Below, one piece after another: positions 1 through 6,772 of a DNA stretch of 7,569 bases. Every line of letters starts with the position of its first letter. Position 1 is the stretch's first letter. The notes under the pieces were generated by a model. That model had not been told where the DNA came from. It saw only the letters and a list, made by a program, of their open reading frames with translations, and did not search any database. The DNA lies in contig JADZBY010000661.1 of the NCBI GenBank assembly GCA_020851855.1, positions 1-7,569 of the forward strand, written 5' to 3'. The translations under genes were made by a program, and so were the position numbers. This DNA is from Anaerolineae bacterium (GTDB lineage: Bacteria > Chloroflexota > Anaerolineae > Aggregatilineales > UBA2796).

Positions 1-981
1 ACGGTGCTCGGCCAGGGCGACTTCAACACCATCTGCCGCCAGACCTACAACCGGCCTGATGCCTTCGCCGTGCGCGACGGCAACCGGCCCCAGGGAGCCT
101 ACAACTGGTCGTGTTACGTGATCCAGGTCCCGACGGCGACGCCCGTCCCGCCTGTGCCGCCGGGAGCGTCTCGCGTCCGGCTGGGCGCGTTCCAGGTCGA
201 ATGGTACTGCAACAACCGTGGCTTGGGCGTGCGGTTGGCCAATGAAGAGCGCGATTGGGCCTGTCTGAACCCGAACGGCGACGTGAGTTTTGTGCTCGGC
301 CAGGCCGATTACGACGCCATCTGCCGCCAGACGTACAACAATCCGGGCGCGTATGCCCTGCGCGACGGCGTGCGCGCACAGCACGCCTACAACTGGTCGT
401 GTTACGTGCTCAACTTCGCCCCGACGCCCGCGCCGCCCTTTGGCACGGTCCCGGCGCGGCTGGGCGGCCTGGACGTGACGGCCTATTGCGCCGGGCGCGG
501 GCTGGGCGCGTCGATCACGGCCACCAACACCGATTGGGCCTGCCTGAACGCGGACCGCAGCATCAACTTCGTGCTCACCAAGAACGATTACGATACGCTG
601 TGCCGCAACCAGTATCGGAATGCGCAGGCGGTGGCGCGCATCGAGGGCACGAACCCGGTCGCCGCCTACAACTGGGCGTGTGTGGTCTATCGCCAGCCGA
701 CGCCCATCTGGACGCCCGCGCCGCCCAGGCCGTCGCCCACCCGCTTGGGGCCGCTCAATCCGGCTCCGTATTGCCAGGGGTTGGGCTACCGGCTGGCGTT
801 GAGCACCGACCAGCGCGATTGGGCGTGCGTCAGCCCGAACGGCAGCGCCCGCATCACGCTTGGCCCGGCGCAGTACCACATCCTGTGCCGCCAGGCGTAC
901 AACGATCCGCGCGCTTACGCCCTGCGCGATGGCACGAGTCCCATCCCGGCTTACGACTGGGCGTGCTTCACCTTCAGATAA
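1..981 (+). CDS. Cys-rich tandem-repeat protein, 5' end missing
   Basis: The frame is open from base 1 and stops with TAA at 979-981, giving 326 visible residues; the true start lies outside the window. I do not recognise the family. Three full repeats and the C-terminal half of a fourth are visible, each full repeat opening with RLG (residues 60, 153, 248; period 93-95). Each full repeat has the pattern YC, then DWAC, then LCR-x-x-Y, then AYxWxC, giving four conserved cysteines that could form two disulfides. Linkers rich in Pro, Thr and Ala (about 43-58, 140-152, 231-247) separate the repeats. Paired cysteines and Pro-rich linkers suggest an extracytoplasmic protein; a signal peptide would lie in the missing part. 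The first two repeat units are also very alike at DNA level, pointing to recent duplication. Coding is secure, function unknown. Confidence 0.85.
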   Translation, partial: TVLGQGDFNTICRQTYNRPDAFAVRDGNRPQGAYNWSCYVIQVPTATPVPPVPPGASRVRLGAFQVEWYCNNRGLGVRLANEERDWACLNPNGDVSFVLGQADYDAICRQTYNNPGAYALRDGVRAQHAYNWSCYVLNFAPTPAPPFGTVPARLGGLDVTAYCAGRGLGASITATNTDWACLNADRSINFVLTKNDYDTLCRNQYRNAQAVARIEGTNPVAAYNWACVVYRQPTPIWTPAPPRPSPTRLGPLNPAPYCQGLGYRLALSTDQRDWACVSPNGSARITLGPAQYHILCRQAYNDPRAYALRDGTSPIPAYDWACFTFR

Positions 982-1009
982 GCGGACCGCAGGGCGGGTA
1001 CGGCAGATA

Positions 1010-1048
1010 ATGGGCGGCGGGCGTGTCGTGCTCGCCGCCCATGTTTTC
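1010..1048 (+). terminator. Intrinsic terminator after the repeat-protein gene
   Basis: A perfect 10-bp stem pairs ATGGGCGGCG (1010-1019) with CGCCGCCCAT (1033-1042) across a 13-nt loop and is followed by GTTTTC. It lies 28 bases after the upstream stop codon, so it probably ends that transcript before pfkA. Confidence 0.7.
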
Positions 1049-1072
1049 TGTGACGTTTGGCGCGCGTTTTCG

Positions 1073-1094
1073 GTGGAAATTCATCTCTTTCCAC
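1073..1094. promoter_or_regulatory. Operator-like inverted repeat upstream of pfkA
   Basis: GTGGAAA (1073-1079) and TTTCCAC (1088-1094) form a perfect 7-bp inverted repeat with an 8-nt spacer. It ends 12 bases before a TATAAT box and so covers where the -35 element would sit, a normal place for a repressor or activator site. A role in pfkA control is inference from position; no regulator gene is in the window. Confidence 0.35.
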
Positions 1095-1106
1095 GCCGCT
1101 TGGGGT

Positions 1107-1112
1107 TATAAT
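1107..1112 (+). promoter_or_regulatory. -10 box of putative pfkA promoter
   Basis: A perfect TATAAT sits 71 bases before the pfkA start codon and downstream of the preceding terminator. At 16-18 bp spacing I see no good -35 hexamer, so the promoter may need an activator. The nearby inverted repeat at 1073-1094 fits that idea. Confidence 0.45.
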
Positions 1113-1183
1113 CACGCGGGTTTGCACATGCACCATTCTCTACCACGGGGCCGGGTGGCTCCGGCGAAAGGTCTGTACCGGAC

Positions 1184-2149
1184 ATGAAACGGATCGCCGT
1201 GATGACCAGCGGTGGCGACGCGCCGGGCATGAATGCCGCCATTCGCTCGGTCGTCAGATCGGCTACGGCGAAGAATATCGAGGTCTTCGGCATCCGCCAG
1301 GCCTACGCCGGGCTGCTGTCCGGCGACCTTGAACGGCTCACCTCGCGCGATGTGAGCGGCATCTTGCAGCGCGGCGGCACGATCTTGCAGACCGCACGCA
1401 ACGACGAATTTAAGACGCCGCAGGGCCAGCGGCGCGGGCTGCGGCGGCTGAACGAGCATGGCATCGATGGGCTGGTGGTTATCGGCGGGGACGGCAGCTT
1501 GCGTGGCGCGATGGCCTTGCACAAGCTCGGACTGCCCGTCGTGGGCATTCCCGGCAGCATCGACAACGACATCTGGGGCACGGACATGTGCATCGGCGTG
1601 GACACGGCGCTGAACACCATCCTGGGCGCGATTGACCGCCTGCGCGATACGGCGTCCAGCCACGAGCGCGCCTTCGTGATCGAGGTCATGGGCCGGAGCT
1701 GCGGCTATCTGGCGCTGATGTCGGGCATCATGGGCGGGGCCGAGGCGATCCTGATCCCGGAAGCGGATATGGAGCTTGAAGAGGTCGCCCGGCGGCTGGA
1801 AGATGCGTACCTGAAGGGCAAGAATCACGCCATTGCTGTGGTGGCGGAAGGCGCGAAACACAGCGCGGCGGACGTGGCGAAGTTCGTGGAGAACAAGAGC
1901 GTCGGCTTTGAAGTGCGGCTGACGATCCTGGGCCATCTGCAGCGCGGCGGCAGCCCGACAGCCTATGACCGGCTGCTGGCGTCGCGGATGGGCATCAAGG
2001 CGGTGTCCTGTCTGGCGGCGGGCCAGTACGGCGTGATGGTGGCGCTGCACGGGCGCGAAATGGCCACCGTGACGCTCGAAGACGTGACCAGCAAGCCCGC
2101 GCCGATCAACATGGACGACTATGAGATGGCGGAGATGCTGTCCCAGTAG
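1184..2149 (+). CDS. pfkA: ATP-dependent 6-phosphofructokinase
   Basis: Phosphorylates fructose 6-phosphate to fructose 1,6-bisphosphate in glycolysis, in the cytosol. The 321 residues match the usual ~320 for bacterial group A PFK. Visible motifs: N-terminal TSGGDAPGMNAAIR (8-21) with the nucleotide-binding glycines, GGDGS (101-105), PGSIDND (123-129) with the catalytic Asp127, MGR (169-171), Glu222, and GHLQRGGSP (250-258). GGDG rather than GGDD, and PG rather than PK before the catalytic motif, indicate ATP rather than pyrophosphate as donor. Ser125 replaces the usual Thr, a conservative change. The ATG at 1184 starts exactly at the family's N-terminus; a modest GAAAGG lies 12 bases upstream. 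The gene appears monocistronic: a terminator precedes it and a tRNA with its own promoter follows. No clear terminator is seen directly after its stop codon. Confidence 0.95.
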   Translation: MKRIAVMTSGGDAPGMNAAIRSVVRSATAKNIEVFGIRQAYAGLLSGDLERLTSRDVSGILQRGGTILQTARNDEFKTPQGQRRGLRRLNEHGIDGLVVIGGDGSLRGAMALHKLGLPVVGIPGSIDNDIWGTDMCIGVDTALNTILGAIDRLRDTASSHERAFVIEVMGRSCGYLALMSGIMGGAEAILIPEADMELEEVARRLEDAYLKGKNHAIAVVAEGAKHSAADVAKFVENKSVGFEVRLTILGHLQRGGSPTAYDRLLASRMGIKAVSCLAAGQYGVMVALHGREMATVTLEDVTSKPAPINMDDYEMAEMLSQ

Positions 2150-2199
2150 GCAGGGCAGGCCGGGCCGGCAGGCCGCGCCCGAACGCCCGAATCTAGCTC

Positions 2200-2228
2200 T
2201 TGCCACGCCGCCCGGCGGATGCTATACT
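2200..2228 (+). promoter_or_regulatory. Promoter of tRNA-Val
   Basis: TTGCCA (2200-2205) and TATACT (2223-2228) are separated by an optimal 17 bp. The expected start near 2235 is about 7 bases before the mature tRNA 5' end. The -10 core GCTATACTG also occurs in the T-box promoter downstream. Confidence 0.75.
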
Positions 2229-2241
2229 GGTGACACGTTGC

Positions 2242-2315
<74 letters not shown>

Positions 2316-2329
2316 CTTGTTGCGATACG

Positions 2330-2364
2330 CGGGTCAACCTCGGCAGGGGTTGGCTCGTTTTGTT
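2330..2364 (+). terminator. Intrinsic terminator of tRNA-Val
   Basis: CGGGTCAACC (2330-2339) pairs with GGTTGGCTCG (2348-2357) over ten positions with two G-U pairs and an 8-nt loop, followed by TTTTGTTT. It begins 14 bases after the tRNA discriminator and would end a single-gene tRNA transcript. Confidence 0.7.
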
Positions 2365-2378
2365 TGTGTCCCAGAACG

Positions 2379-2427
2379 GTGGGGTTCCTTTGGGGCGGCT
2401 GGCATGGAAAAGGATCGGGGGCAGGAC
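2379..2427 (+). repeat. Degenerate fragment of GC-rich repeat
   Basis: This stretch, centred on TTTGGGGCGGC, matches the right half of the repeat at 3807-3943 in the same orientation (about 3895-3943), with scattered differences and small gaps. It sits just before the better-formed inverted copy at 2442-2561. No gene is visible in it. Confidence 0.45.
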
Positions 2428-2441
2428 TATCGCATCAAAGC

Positions 2442-2561
2442 GTCCTCACCCCCAAAGGGGACCCCGACGGCATGGAGAGGGGAGATGGGCTGCCATGCCG
2501 GCGCGTGCTTCCCCCTTGCTACGCGGTACGCCGCGTGGAGAGGGGGTCAGGGGGTGAGGAC
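2442..2561 (-). repeat. Inverted-repeat element, copy 1
   Basis: The ends GTCCTCACCCCC (2442-2453) and GGGGGTGAGGAC (2550-2561) are perfect 12-bp inverted repeats bounding 120 bp. The interior carries CCCCAAAGGGGACCCCG and a CGGTACgCCGCG block that recur, reverse-complemented, in the copy at 3807-3943. No reading frame in it looks coding and no target duplication is obvious, so it is best described as a non-coding interspersed repeat, possibly MITE-like. Its right end lies two bases from the -35 box of the T-box promoter. Confidence 0.7.
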
Positions 2562-2563
2562 CA

Positions 2564-2592
2564 TTGACGCCCCCCGTCCGGGCTGCTATACT
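2564..2592 (+). promoter_or_regulatory. Promoter of the T-box/valS transcript
   Basis: TTGACG (2564-2569) and TATACT (2587-2592) are 17 bp apart, close to the sigma70-type consensus. The predicted start near 2599 leaves about 35 bases before Stem I of the T-box. This is the best promoter in the window. Confidence 0.8.
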
Positions 2593-2598
2593 GCGTCC

Positions 2599-2896
2599 TC
2601 AAGTTTCCAACATCCGAAGCCAGCCAACGACGGCGACGGAGAGGAGTACGCGGGCAGAATCGCCCAGAGAGATGCGCCCCCGGCTGAAAGGCGCTCCGAT
2701 CTCACCGCGGAACGTCGCTCCCGAGTCGACGCGCCGAACGCGGGCCACGCCCGCCGTGTAAGCGCATCCGGGTGCGCCCGTTATCGCGTAAGAAGTGTCC
2801 CGGTCAGGAGTCTGTGGGGGGAGTCCCGCCGGGGAAACAGGGTGGTACCGCGAAAGCTGCGCGCCTTTCGTCCTTGTCCGGCGAAAGGCGCTTTTT
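2599..2896 (+). promoter_or_regulatory. T-box riboswitch, valine specifier (GUC)
   Basis: A leader RNA that senses uncharged tRNA and controls transcription termination. The hallmark AGGGTGGTACCGCG is at 2839-2852; its UGGU (2843-2846) can pair with ACCA of a tRNA bearing discriminator A, as tRNA-Val does. Stem I closes through CGAC/GTCG (2634-2637 with 2725-2728) and contains AGTA (2645-2648). On its 3' side GAAC-GTC-GCTCCCGAG lines up with GAAA-GGC-AUUCUUGAG as I recall it from the B. subtilis glyQS leader, placing specifier GUC (valine) at 2714-2716. Hairpins follow at 2740-2754 and 2762-2777. The antiterminator pairs ACAGGG (2837-2842) with CCUUGU (2872-2877) and CGAAAG (2851-2856) with CUUUCG (2865-2870), which excludes the terminator. 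The valS gene downstream agrees with the specifier. Valine specificity depends on that manual alignment. Confidence 0.9.
2861..2896 (+). terminator. T-box regulated terminator
   Basis: GCGCCTTTCG (2861-2870) pairs perfectly with CGAAAGGCGC (2882-2891) across an 11-nt loop, followed by TTTTT (2892-2896). The 5' arm shares CUUUCG with the antiterminator, so the two structures are mutually exclusive, as expected for a transcriptional T-box. Confidence 0.9.
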
Positions 2897-2966
2897 GTTG
2901 CCTGTCGGGCGGCAAACGCGGCGCGGTCGAAGCCCTGAATCGTCCATCGAGTGAGAGTAGGCCATC

Positions 2967-3788
2967 ATGAACTTCAGATTCCCGGCCAGCATCGCACATC
3001 CCGCGGCGCAAGACCCCGGCGCGGCGCACCAGGAGACGGTTGCGTTCTACGATGCCGTCGCCGGCCAGTATCACCTGTTTTACCGTGACTGGCAGGCCGC
3101 CATGGAGCGGGACGGCGCGACGCTGCGCCGCAAATTCCAGCGCGAGGGCGTGCGCCGTGTGCTGGACGCCTCGTGCGGGACGGGTACACAGGCCATCGGC
3201 CTGGCGCGCCACGGTTTCGACGTGACCGCCGCCGACCCCAGCCCGAACATGCTGGCCCGCGCCCGTGAGCTGGCGGGCGATTTCGGCGTGTCCGACAAGC
3301 TCCATTTCGTGCAAGCCGGTTTCCTGGAGCTGCTTCCGGCGGTGGAAGGGCCGTTCGATGCGCTGGTGAGCGCGGGGAACTCGCTGCCGCACCTGCTGAG
3401 CGACGACGACTTGCGCACGGCACTGGCCAATTTCCGCGCGCTGCTGCGTCCGGGCGGCCTGCTGGTGATCGGCATCCGCGACTTTGAGCTGATGCTCGAA
3501 GACCGGCCACGCTTCGTGCCGCGACAGGCGCACATCGATGACCCGGAGTGCGACCACATCCTGTTTGACATCTGGGACTGGAACGACGGCCCACCCGTCA
3601 CCGTGACCTTCAACACCTTCTTCGTGTCCGGCAAGGGCGAGCGCTACACCGCGACGCGCCACCCGGTGACGTACCGGGCGCTGACGCGGGCGGAGCTTGA
3701 AGACATGCTCACTGCCGCCGGCTTCTCGGACATTGCCGTCGAGACGCAGGGCTGGGAGCTTCACTTCACAGCCCGGCGCGGGGAGTAG
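2967..3788 (+). CDS. Class I SAM-dependent methyltransferase
   Basis: A 273-residue protein with a Rossmann methyltransferase core. Motif I is VLDASCGTGTQAIGLA (65-80), the acidic end of strand 2 is Asp90 in VTAADPS, GNSLPHL lies at 137-143, and LRPGGLLVIGIRD (160-172) is the later core strand. The FYDxVAxxYHLFYRDW segment (27-42) and the GNSxxHL motif recall glycine/sarcosine N-methyltransferases, so a small-molecule N-methyltransferase is possible; the substrate cannot be read from sequence. The ATG at 2967 has a weak GTAGG just upstream and lies 70 bases past the T-box terminator. It is therefore the first gene under valine T-box control, with valS about 300 bases further on. I see no strong promoter of its own. 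A role linked to valine or tRNA charging is only a contextual guess. Confidence 0.88.
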   Translation: MNFRFPASIAHPAAQDPGAAHQETVAFYDAVAGQYHLFYRDWQAAMERDGATLRRKFQREGVRRVLDASCGTGTQAIGLARHGFDVTAADPSPNMLARARELAGDFGVSDKLHFVQAGFLELLPAVEGPFDALVSAGNSLPHLLSDDDLRTALANFRALLRPGGLLVIGIRDFELMLEDRPRFVPRQAHIDDPECDHILFDIWDWNDGPPVTVTFNTFFVSGKGERYTATRHPVTYRALTRAELEDMLTAAGFSDIAVETQGWELHFTARRGE

Positions 3789-3806
3789 GAAGACGTTTGA
3801 AGCGCT

Positions 3807-3943
3807 ACACCCCTGGCCCCTCTCCGCGCGGAGTACCGTGTAGAGAGGGGAACGGCGCGGCGAGAGGGCGGGCCGACTCCCCTCTCTGCGGCTGCCGGGG
3901 TCCCCTTTGGGGCGGCAGTCGTGGAGAAGGGGCTGGGGTGAGG
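3807..3943 (+). repeat. Inverted-repeat element, copy 2
   Basis: CACCCC..GCCCCTCTCC at the left (from 3808) and GGAGAAGGGGC..GGGGTG at the right (to 3940) form imperfect inverted ends. Read on the minus strand it shares CCCCAAAGGGGACCCCG and the ACGGTACTCCGCG block with copy 1, so the two copies face opposite ways on either side of the T-box and methyltransferase. It has several internal hairpins but no U-tract. No coding frame is credible. It fills much of the gap between methyltransferase and valS. Confidence 0.65.
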
Positions 3944-3974
3944 CATCCTATTGGGTTCCTGCTGAGAGGGGGTG

Positions 3975-4106
3975 ATGTCCGTGCGCGGCGATGATGTAGG
4001 TGGCGTAACCGGCGTATCGAATGGGAGTCTTCGTCTGGCCCGCCGCAACGGGCCGCCCGTGAACTGGCTCTGGGAGCCGTGTGAGTGCTCAAACCACCAA
4101 GGATGA
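3975..4106 (+). CDS. Possible short leader ORF before valS
   Basis: ATG at 3975 opens a 43-codon frame ending in TGA at 4104-4106. A purine-rich GAGAGGGGG lies immediately upstream (3964-3972), rather close to the ATG. The stop overlaps an in-frame valS ATG at 4103 as ATGA, the arrangement seen in translational coupling. Val occupies residues 3, 8, 11 and 14, three of them GTA, a codon I did not find in pfkA, where Val is nearly always GTG or GTC. Hairpins GGCCCG/CGGGCC (4037-4054) and GGCTC/GAGCC (4066-4078) lie inside it. It could be a leader peptide or a chance frame; the peptide resembles nothing I know. Confidence 0.25.
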   Translation: MSVRGDDVGGVTGVSNGSLRLARRNGPPVNWLWEPCECSNHQG

Positions 4107-6748
4107 CCGACACCATGCAGGACATGCCCAAGAACTTCAACTTTGCCGAGGCGGAGCCGCGCCTGTATTCCGCGTGGGAATCGAGCGGCGCGTTCAAGCC
4201 CGAGATCGCGCCCGCCGGCGCAGCTTCGTATGTGATCACCATCCCGCCGCCCAACGTGACCGGCGAATTGCACCTGGGCCACGTCATGTTCGTGAGCCTG
4301 GAAGACCTGATGATCCGCTACGAGCGGATGCGCGGCAAGGCGGCGCTCTGGGTCCCTGGCACAGACCACGCCGGCATCGCCACGCAGCTTCAGGTGGAGA
4401 AGATGCTGCACGACGAGGGCACGAGCCGCCAGGAAATTGGCCGTGAGGAGTTTCTGCATCGCATCTGGGACTGGAAAGAGAAGTACGGCGGGATGATCAT
4501 CACCCAGTTGCGCCGCCTGGGAGCCAGTTGCGATTGGTCACGGCTGCGCTTCACCCTGGACGAGTCGCTGTCGCAGGCCGTGCGCGAGGCGTTCGTGCGG
4601 CTCTGGGAACAGGGCTTGCTCTATCGCGGCCCGCGCCTGATCAACTGGAGTCCCGGCCTGCAGACGGCGGTCAGCGATCTCGAGGTGGAATACGCCGAGG
4701 AAGAGGCGCTGCTCTACTACTTCAAGTACCGCATCCAGGGCAGCGACGCCTATATCCCGGTGGCCACGACGCGCCCGGAGACGATCCTCGGCGATACCGC
4801 TGTGGCCGTGCATCCCGACGACGAGCGCTACAAGGCCCTGATCGGGGCGACGGCGCTTGTGCCCATGCTCGACCGGCCCATCCCGGTGATCGCGGATGAA
4901 TATGTGGACCGCGAATTTGGCACGGGCGCGCTGAAGATCACGCCCGGCCACGACTTTGCGGACTACGAGATCGGCCAGCGCCACAACCTGCCGCTGATCA
5001 ACATCCTGAACAAGGACGCCACGCTGAACGACAACGCCGGGCCGTACGCCGGGCTGGATCGGGACGTGGCGCGCACCCGGCTGTGGAACGACATGGCCGC
5101 CGCCGGGCTGACGCTCCGCACCGAGCCGTACCGGCGCACCACGCCGCGCAGCCAGCGCGGCGGCGAGATCGTGGAGCCGATGCTCAGTGTGCAGTGGTTC
5201 GTGAAGATGGAGCCGCTCGCCCGCAAAGCCATCGACGCCGTGCGCGACGGGCGTATCAGGATCGTGCCGGAGCGCTTCGAGAAGGTGTACTTCAACTGGC
5301 TGGAGAACATCAAGGACTGGTGCATCAGCCGCCAGTTGTGGTGGGGCCACCGCATCCCGGCCTTCTATTGCCCGAATGGCCATATCACGGTGGATCGCCA
5401 GCCGCCGACGCGCTGCGCAACGTGCGGCAGCCCGGAATTGACGCAGGATGACGACGTGCTCGACACGTGGTTTTCGAGCGGCCTGTGGCCATTCAGCACG
5501 CTCGGCTGGCCGCGCCAGACGCCCGATCTCGCCCGCTTCTATCCCACGGATATGCTCGAAACGGGCTACGACATCCTGTTCTTCTGGGTGGCCCGCATGA
5601 TCATGATGGGCCTGTGGTTCACCGACGATGTGCCATTCCGCACCGTGTACCTGCACGGGCTGGTGCGCGACGAGCACGGCGAGAAGATGAGCAAGACGCG
5701 GGGTAACGTGATCGACCCGCTGCTCATCATCGGCAAGTACGGGGCCGACGCCCTGCGCTTTGCCCTTCTGACCGGCAGCACGCCTGGCGCGGACATGAAC
5801 CTGGGCGAAAGCCAGATCGAGTACAGCCGCAATTTCGGCAACAAGCTCTGGCAACTGGCGCGCTTCACACTCTCCAACCTGGAAGGCGACGCGCCGGCGC
5901 TGGAGAGCATCGACCGGGCAACGCTGGACGCGCCCTCGCGCTGGATTCTGAGTCGCCTCAACCGGCTGGTGGGCAGCGTGCAGCGCCTGTTCGACGCCTA
6001 TCTGTACGGCGAGGCCGGGCGGCAGATTCGCGAGTTCCTGTGGGACGAGTTTGCGGATTGGTACGTGGAGATCAGCAAGAACGCGCTCTACGGCAGCGAC
6101 GCCGCGGCCAAGTCCCGGACGCGCGCCGTGCTGCTGCACGTGCTCGATACGGCGCTGCGCCTGCTGCACCCGTACATCCCGTACATCACCGAGGAAATCG
6201 CCCGCTACCTGCCCGGCGAGCGCAAACCGCTCATCGTGTCGGCGTGGCCGGTGGCCGACGAGGGCGCGCTGGACGACTCCGCCGAGGCGTTCATGGACAC
6301 GCTGCGCGACCTGATCGTGAAGATCCGCAACGTGCGCGCCACCTACAACGTGGACCCCGGCAAGCGCATCACCGCCATCGTGGCGGGCGAGAGCGCGGCG
6401 CAGGTGGTGGGCATGGCCGAGGTGTTCGCCCGGCTGTGCAACGTGGAGCAAATCACGGCGCTGGGCGGCAACGCGCCCGAACAGGCCGCCGCCGTGGTGT
6501 CCGGCGACGCGACGGTGTATCTGCCGCTGGCGGGCATGGTGGACCTGGCCGCCGAGCGCGAGCGCCTGTCCAAAGAGCTGGAGACGCTGCGCGCGCAGAT
6601 CGAGAAGACCGAGAAAATGCTCTCCAACGAGCAGTTCGTGAGCCGCGCCCGGCCCGACGTGGTGGAGCGCGAGCGCGCCAAGCTCGCCGAGCTGACCCAG
6701 GCGCGCGCCTCGGTGGAAGAACGCCTGAACGCGCTGGCCGTGGGGTGA
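4085..6748 (+). CDS. valS: Valyl-tRNA synthetase
   Basis: Charges tRNA-Val with valine in the cytosol and hydrolyses mischarged Thr-tRNA. From the GTG at 4085 it is 887 residues, normal for bacterial ValRS. Domains in order: class I catalytic Rossmann half with PPPNVTGELHLGH (HLGH 63-66); CP1 editing domain containing TTRPETILGDTAVAVHP and later TPGHDFADYEIG; a zinc-knuckle-like Cys429/His433/Cys444/Cys447 set before DVLDTWFSSGLWPF; KMSKT at 534-538 (standing for KMSKS); helical anticodon-binding domain; and a C-terminal charged coiled coil (about 820-885) typical of ValRS. The start is uncertain. GTG 4085 has GGGAG eight bases upstream, but that GGGAG falls in a small hairpin; ATG 4103 overlaps a leader ORF stop; ATG 4115 has AAGG farther away. 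Conserved sequence begins near MPKNFNF. Readthrough from the valine T-box is the likely source of its mRNA. Confidence 0.97.
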   Translation: MLKPPRMTDTMQDMPKNFNFAEAEPRLYSAWESSGAFKPEIAPAGAASYVITIPPPNVTGELHLGHVMFVSLEDLMIRYERMRGKAALWVPGTDHAGIATQLQVEKMLHDEGTSRQEIGREEFLHRIWDWKEKYGGMIITQLRRLGASCDWSRLRFTLDESLSQAVREAFVRLWEQGLLYRGPRLINWSPGLQTAVSDLEVEYAEEEALLYYFKYRIQGSDAYIPVATTRPETILGDTAVAVHPDDERYKALIGATALVPMLDRPIPVIADEYVDREFGTGALKITPGHDFADYEIGQRHNLPLINILNKDATLNDNAGPYAGLDRDVARTRLWNDMAAAGLTLRTEPYRRTTPRSQRGGEIVEPMLSVQWFVKMEPLARKAIDAVRDGRIRIVPERFEKVYFNWLENIKDWCISRQLWWGHRIPAFYCPNGHITVDRQPPTRCATCGSPELTQDDDVLDTWFSSGLWPFSTLGWPRQTPDLARFYPTDMLETGYDILFFWVARMIMMGLWFTDDVPFRTVYLHGLVRDEHGEKMSKTRGNVIDPLLIIGKYGADALRFALLTGSTPGADMNLGESQIEYSRNFGNKLWQLARFTLSNLEGDAPALESIDRATLDAPSRWILSRLNRLVGSVQRLFDAYLYGEAGRQIREFLWDEFADWYVEISKNALYGSDAAAKSRTRAVLLHVLDTALRLLHPYIPYITEEIARYLPGERKPLIVSAWPVADEGALDDSAEAFMDTLRDLIVKIRNVRATYNVDPGKRITAIVAGESAAQVVGMAEVFARLCNVEQITALGGNAPEQAAAVVSGDATVYLPLAGMVDLAAERERLSKELETLRAQIEKTEKMLSNEQFVSRARPDVVERERAKLAELTQARASVEERLNALAVG

Positions 6749-6772
6749 GCAGGGCTATCCTAGCTTGTACCG

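Noticed and set aside
1150..1180. GGGTGGCTCCGG before pfkA resembling a T-box core
   Set aside because: It lacks ACCGCG, a specifier domain and a terminator; the upstream region is too short for Stem I.
2150..2199. GC-rich inverted bases after pfkA as a terminator
   Set aside because: The possible stems around GGCCGGGCCGGC have almost no loop and no U-tract follows, so I do not call one.
1112..2206. A 364-codon antisense frame across pfkA
   Set aside because: Same GC-bias artefact; it runs over the pfkA reading frame and shows no family motif.
2442..2561. CRISPR array made of the CCCC/GGGG repeats
   Set aside because: There are no regularly spaced direct repeats with unique spacers; the units are inverted and irregular, typical of interspersed hairpin repeats.
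3996..4012. A T-box-like string (AGGTGGCGTAACCGGCG) just before valS
   Set aside because: The spacing between TGG and ACC is wrong for the seven-base bulge, no Stem I or specifier precedes it (the upstream sequence is the repeat), and no terminator follows.
4538..6451. A 637-codon open frame antisense to valS
   Set aside because: It is an effect of strong GC bias on the opposite strand; its composition is Arg/His/Ala-rich with no recognisable domain, while valS explains the region fully.
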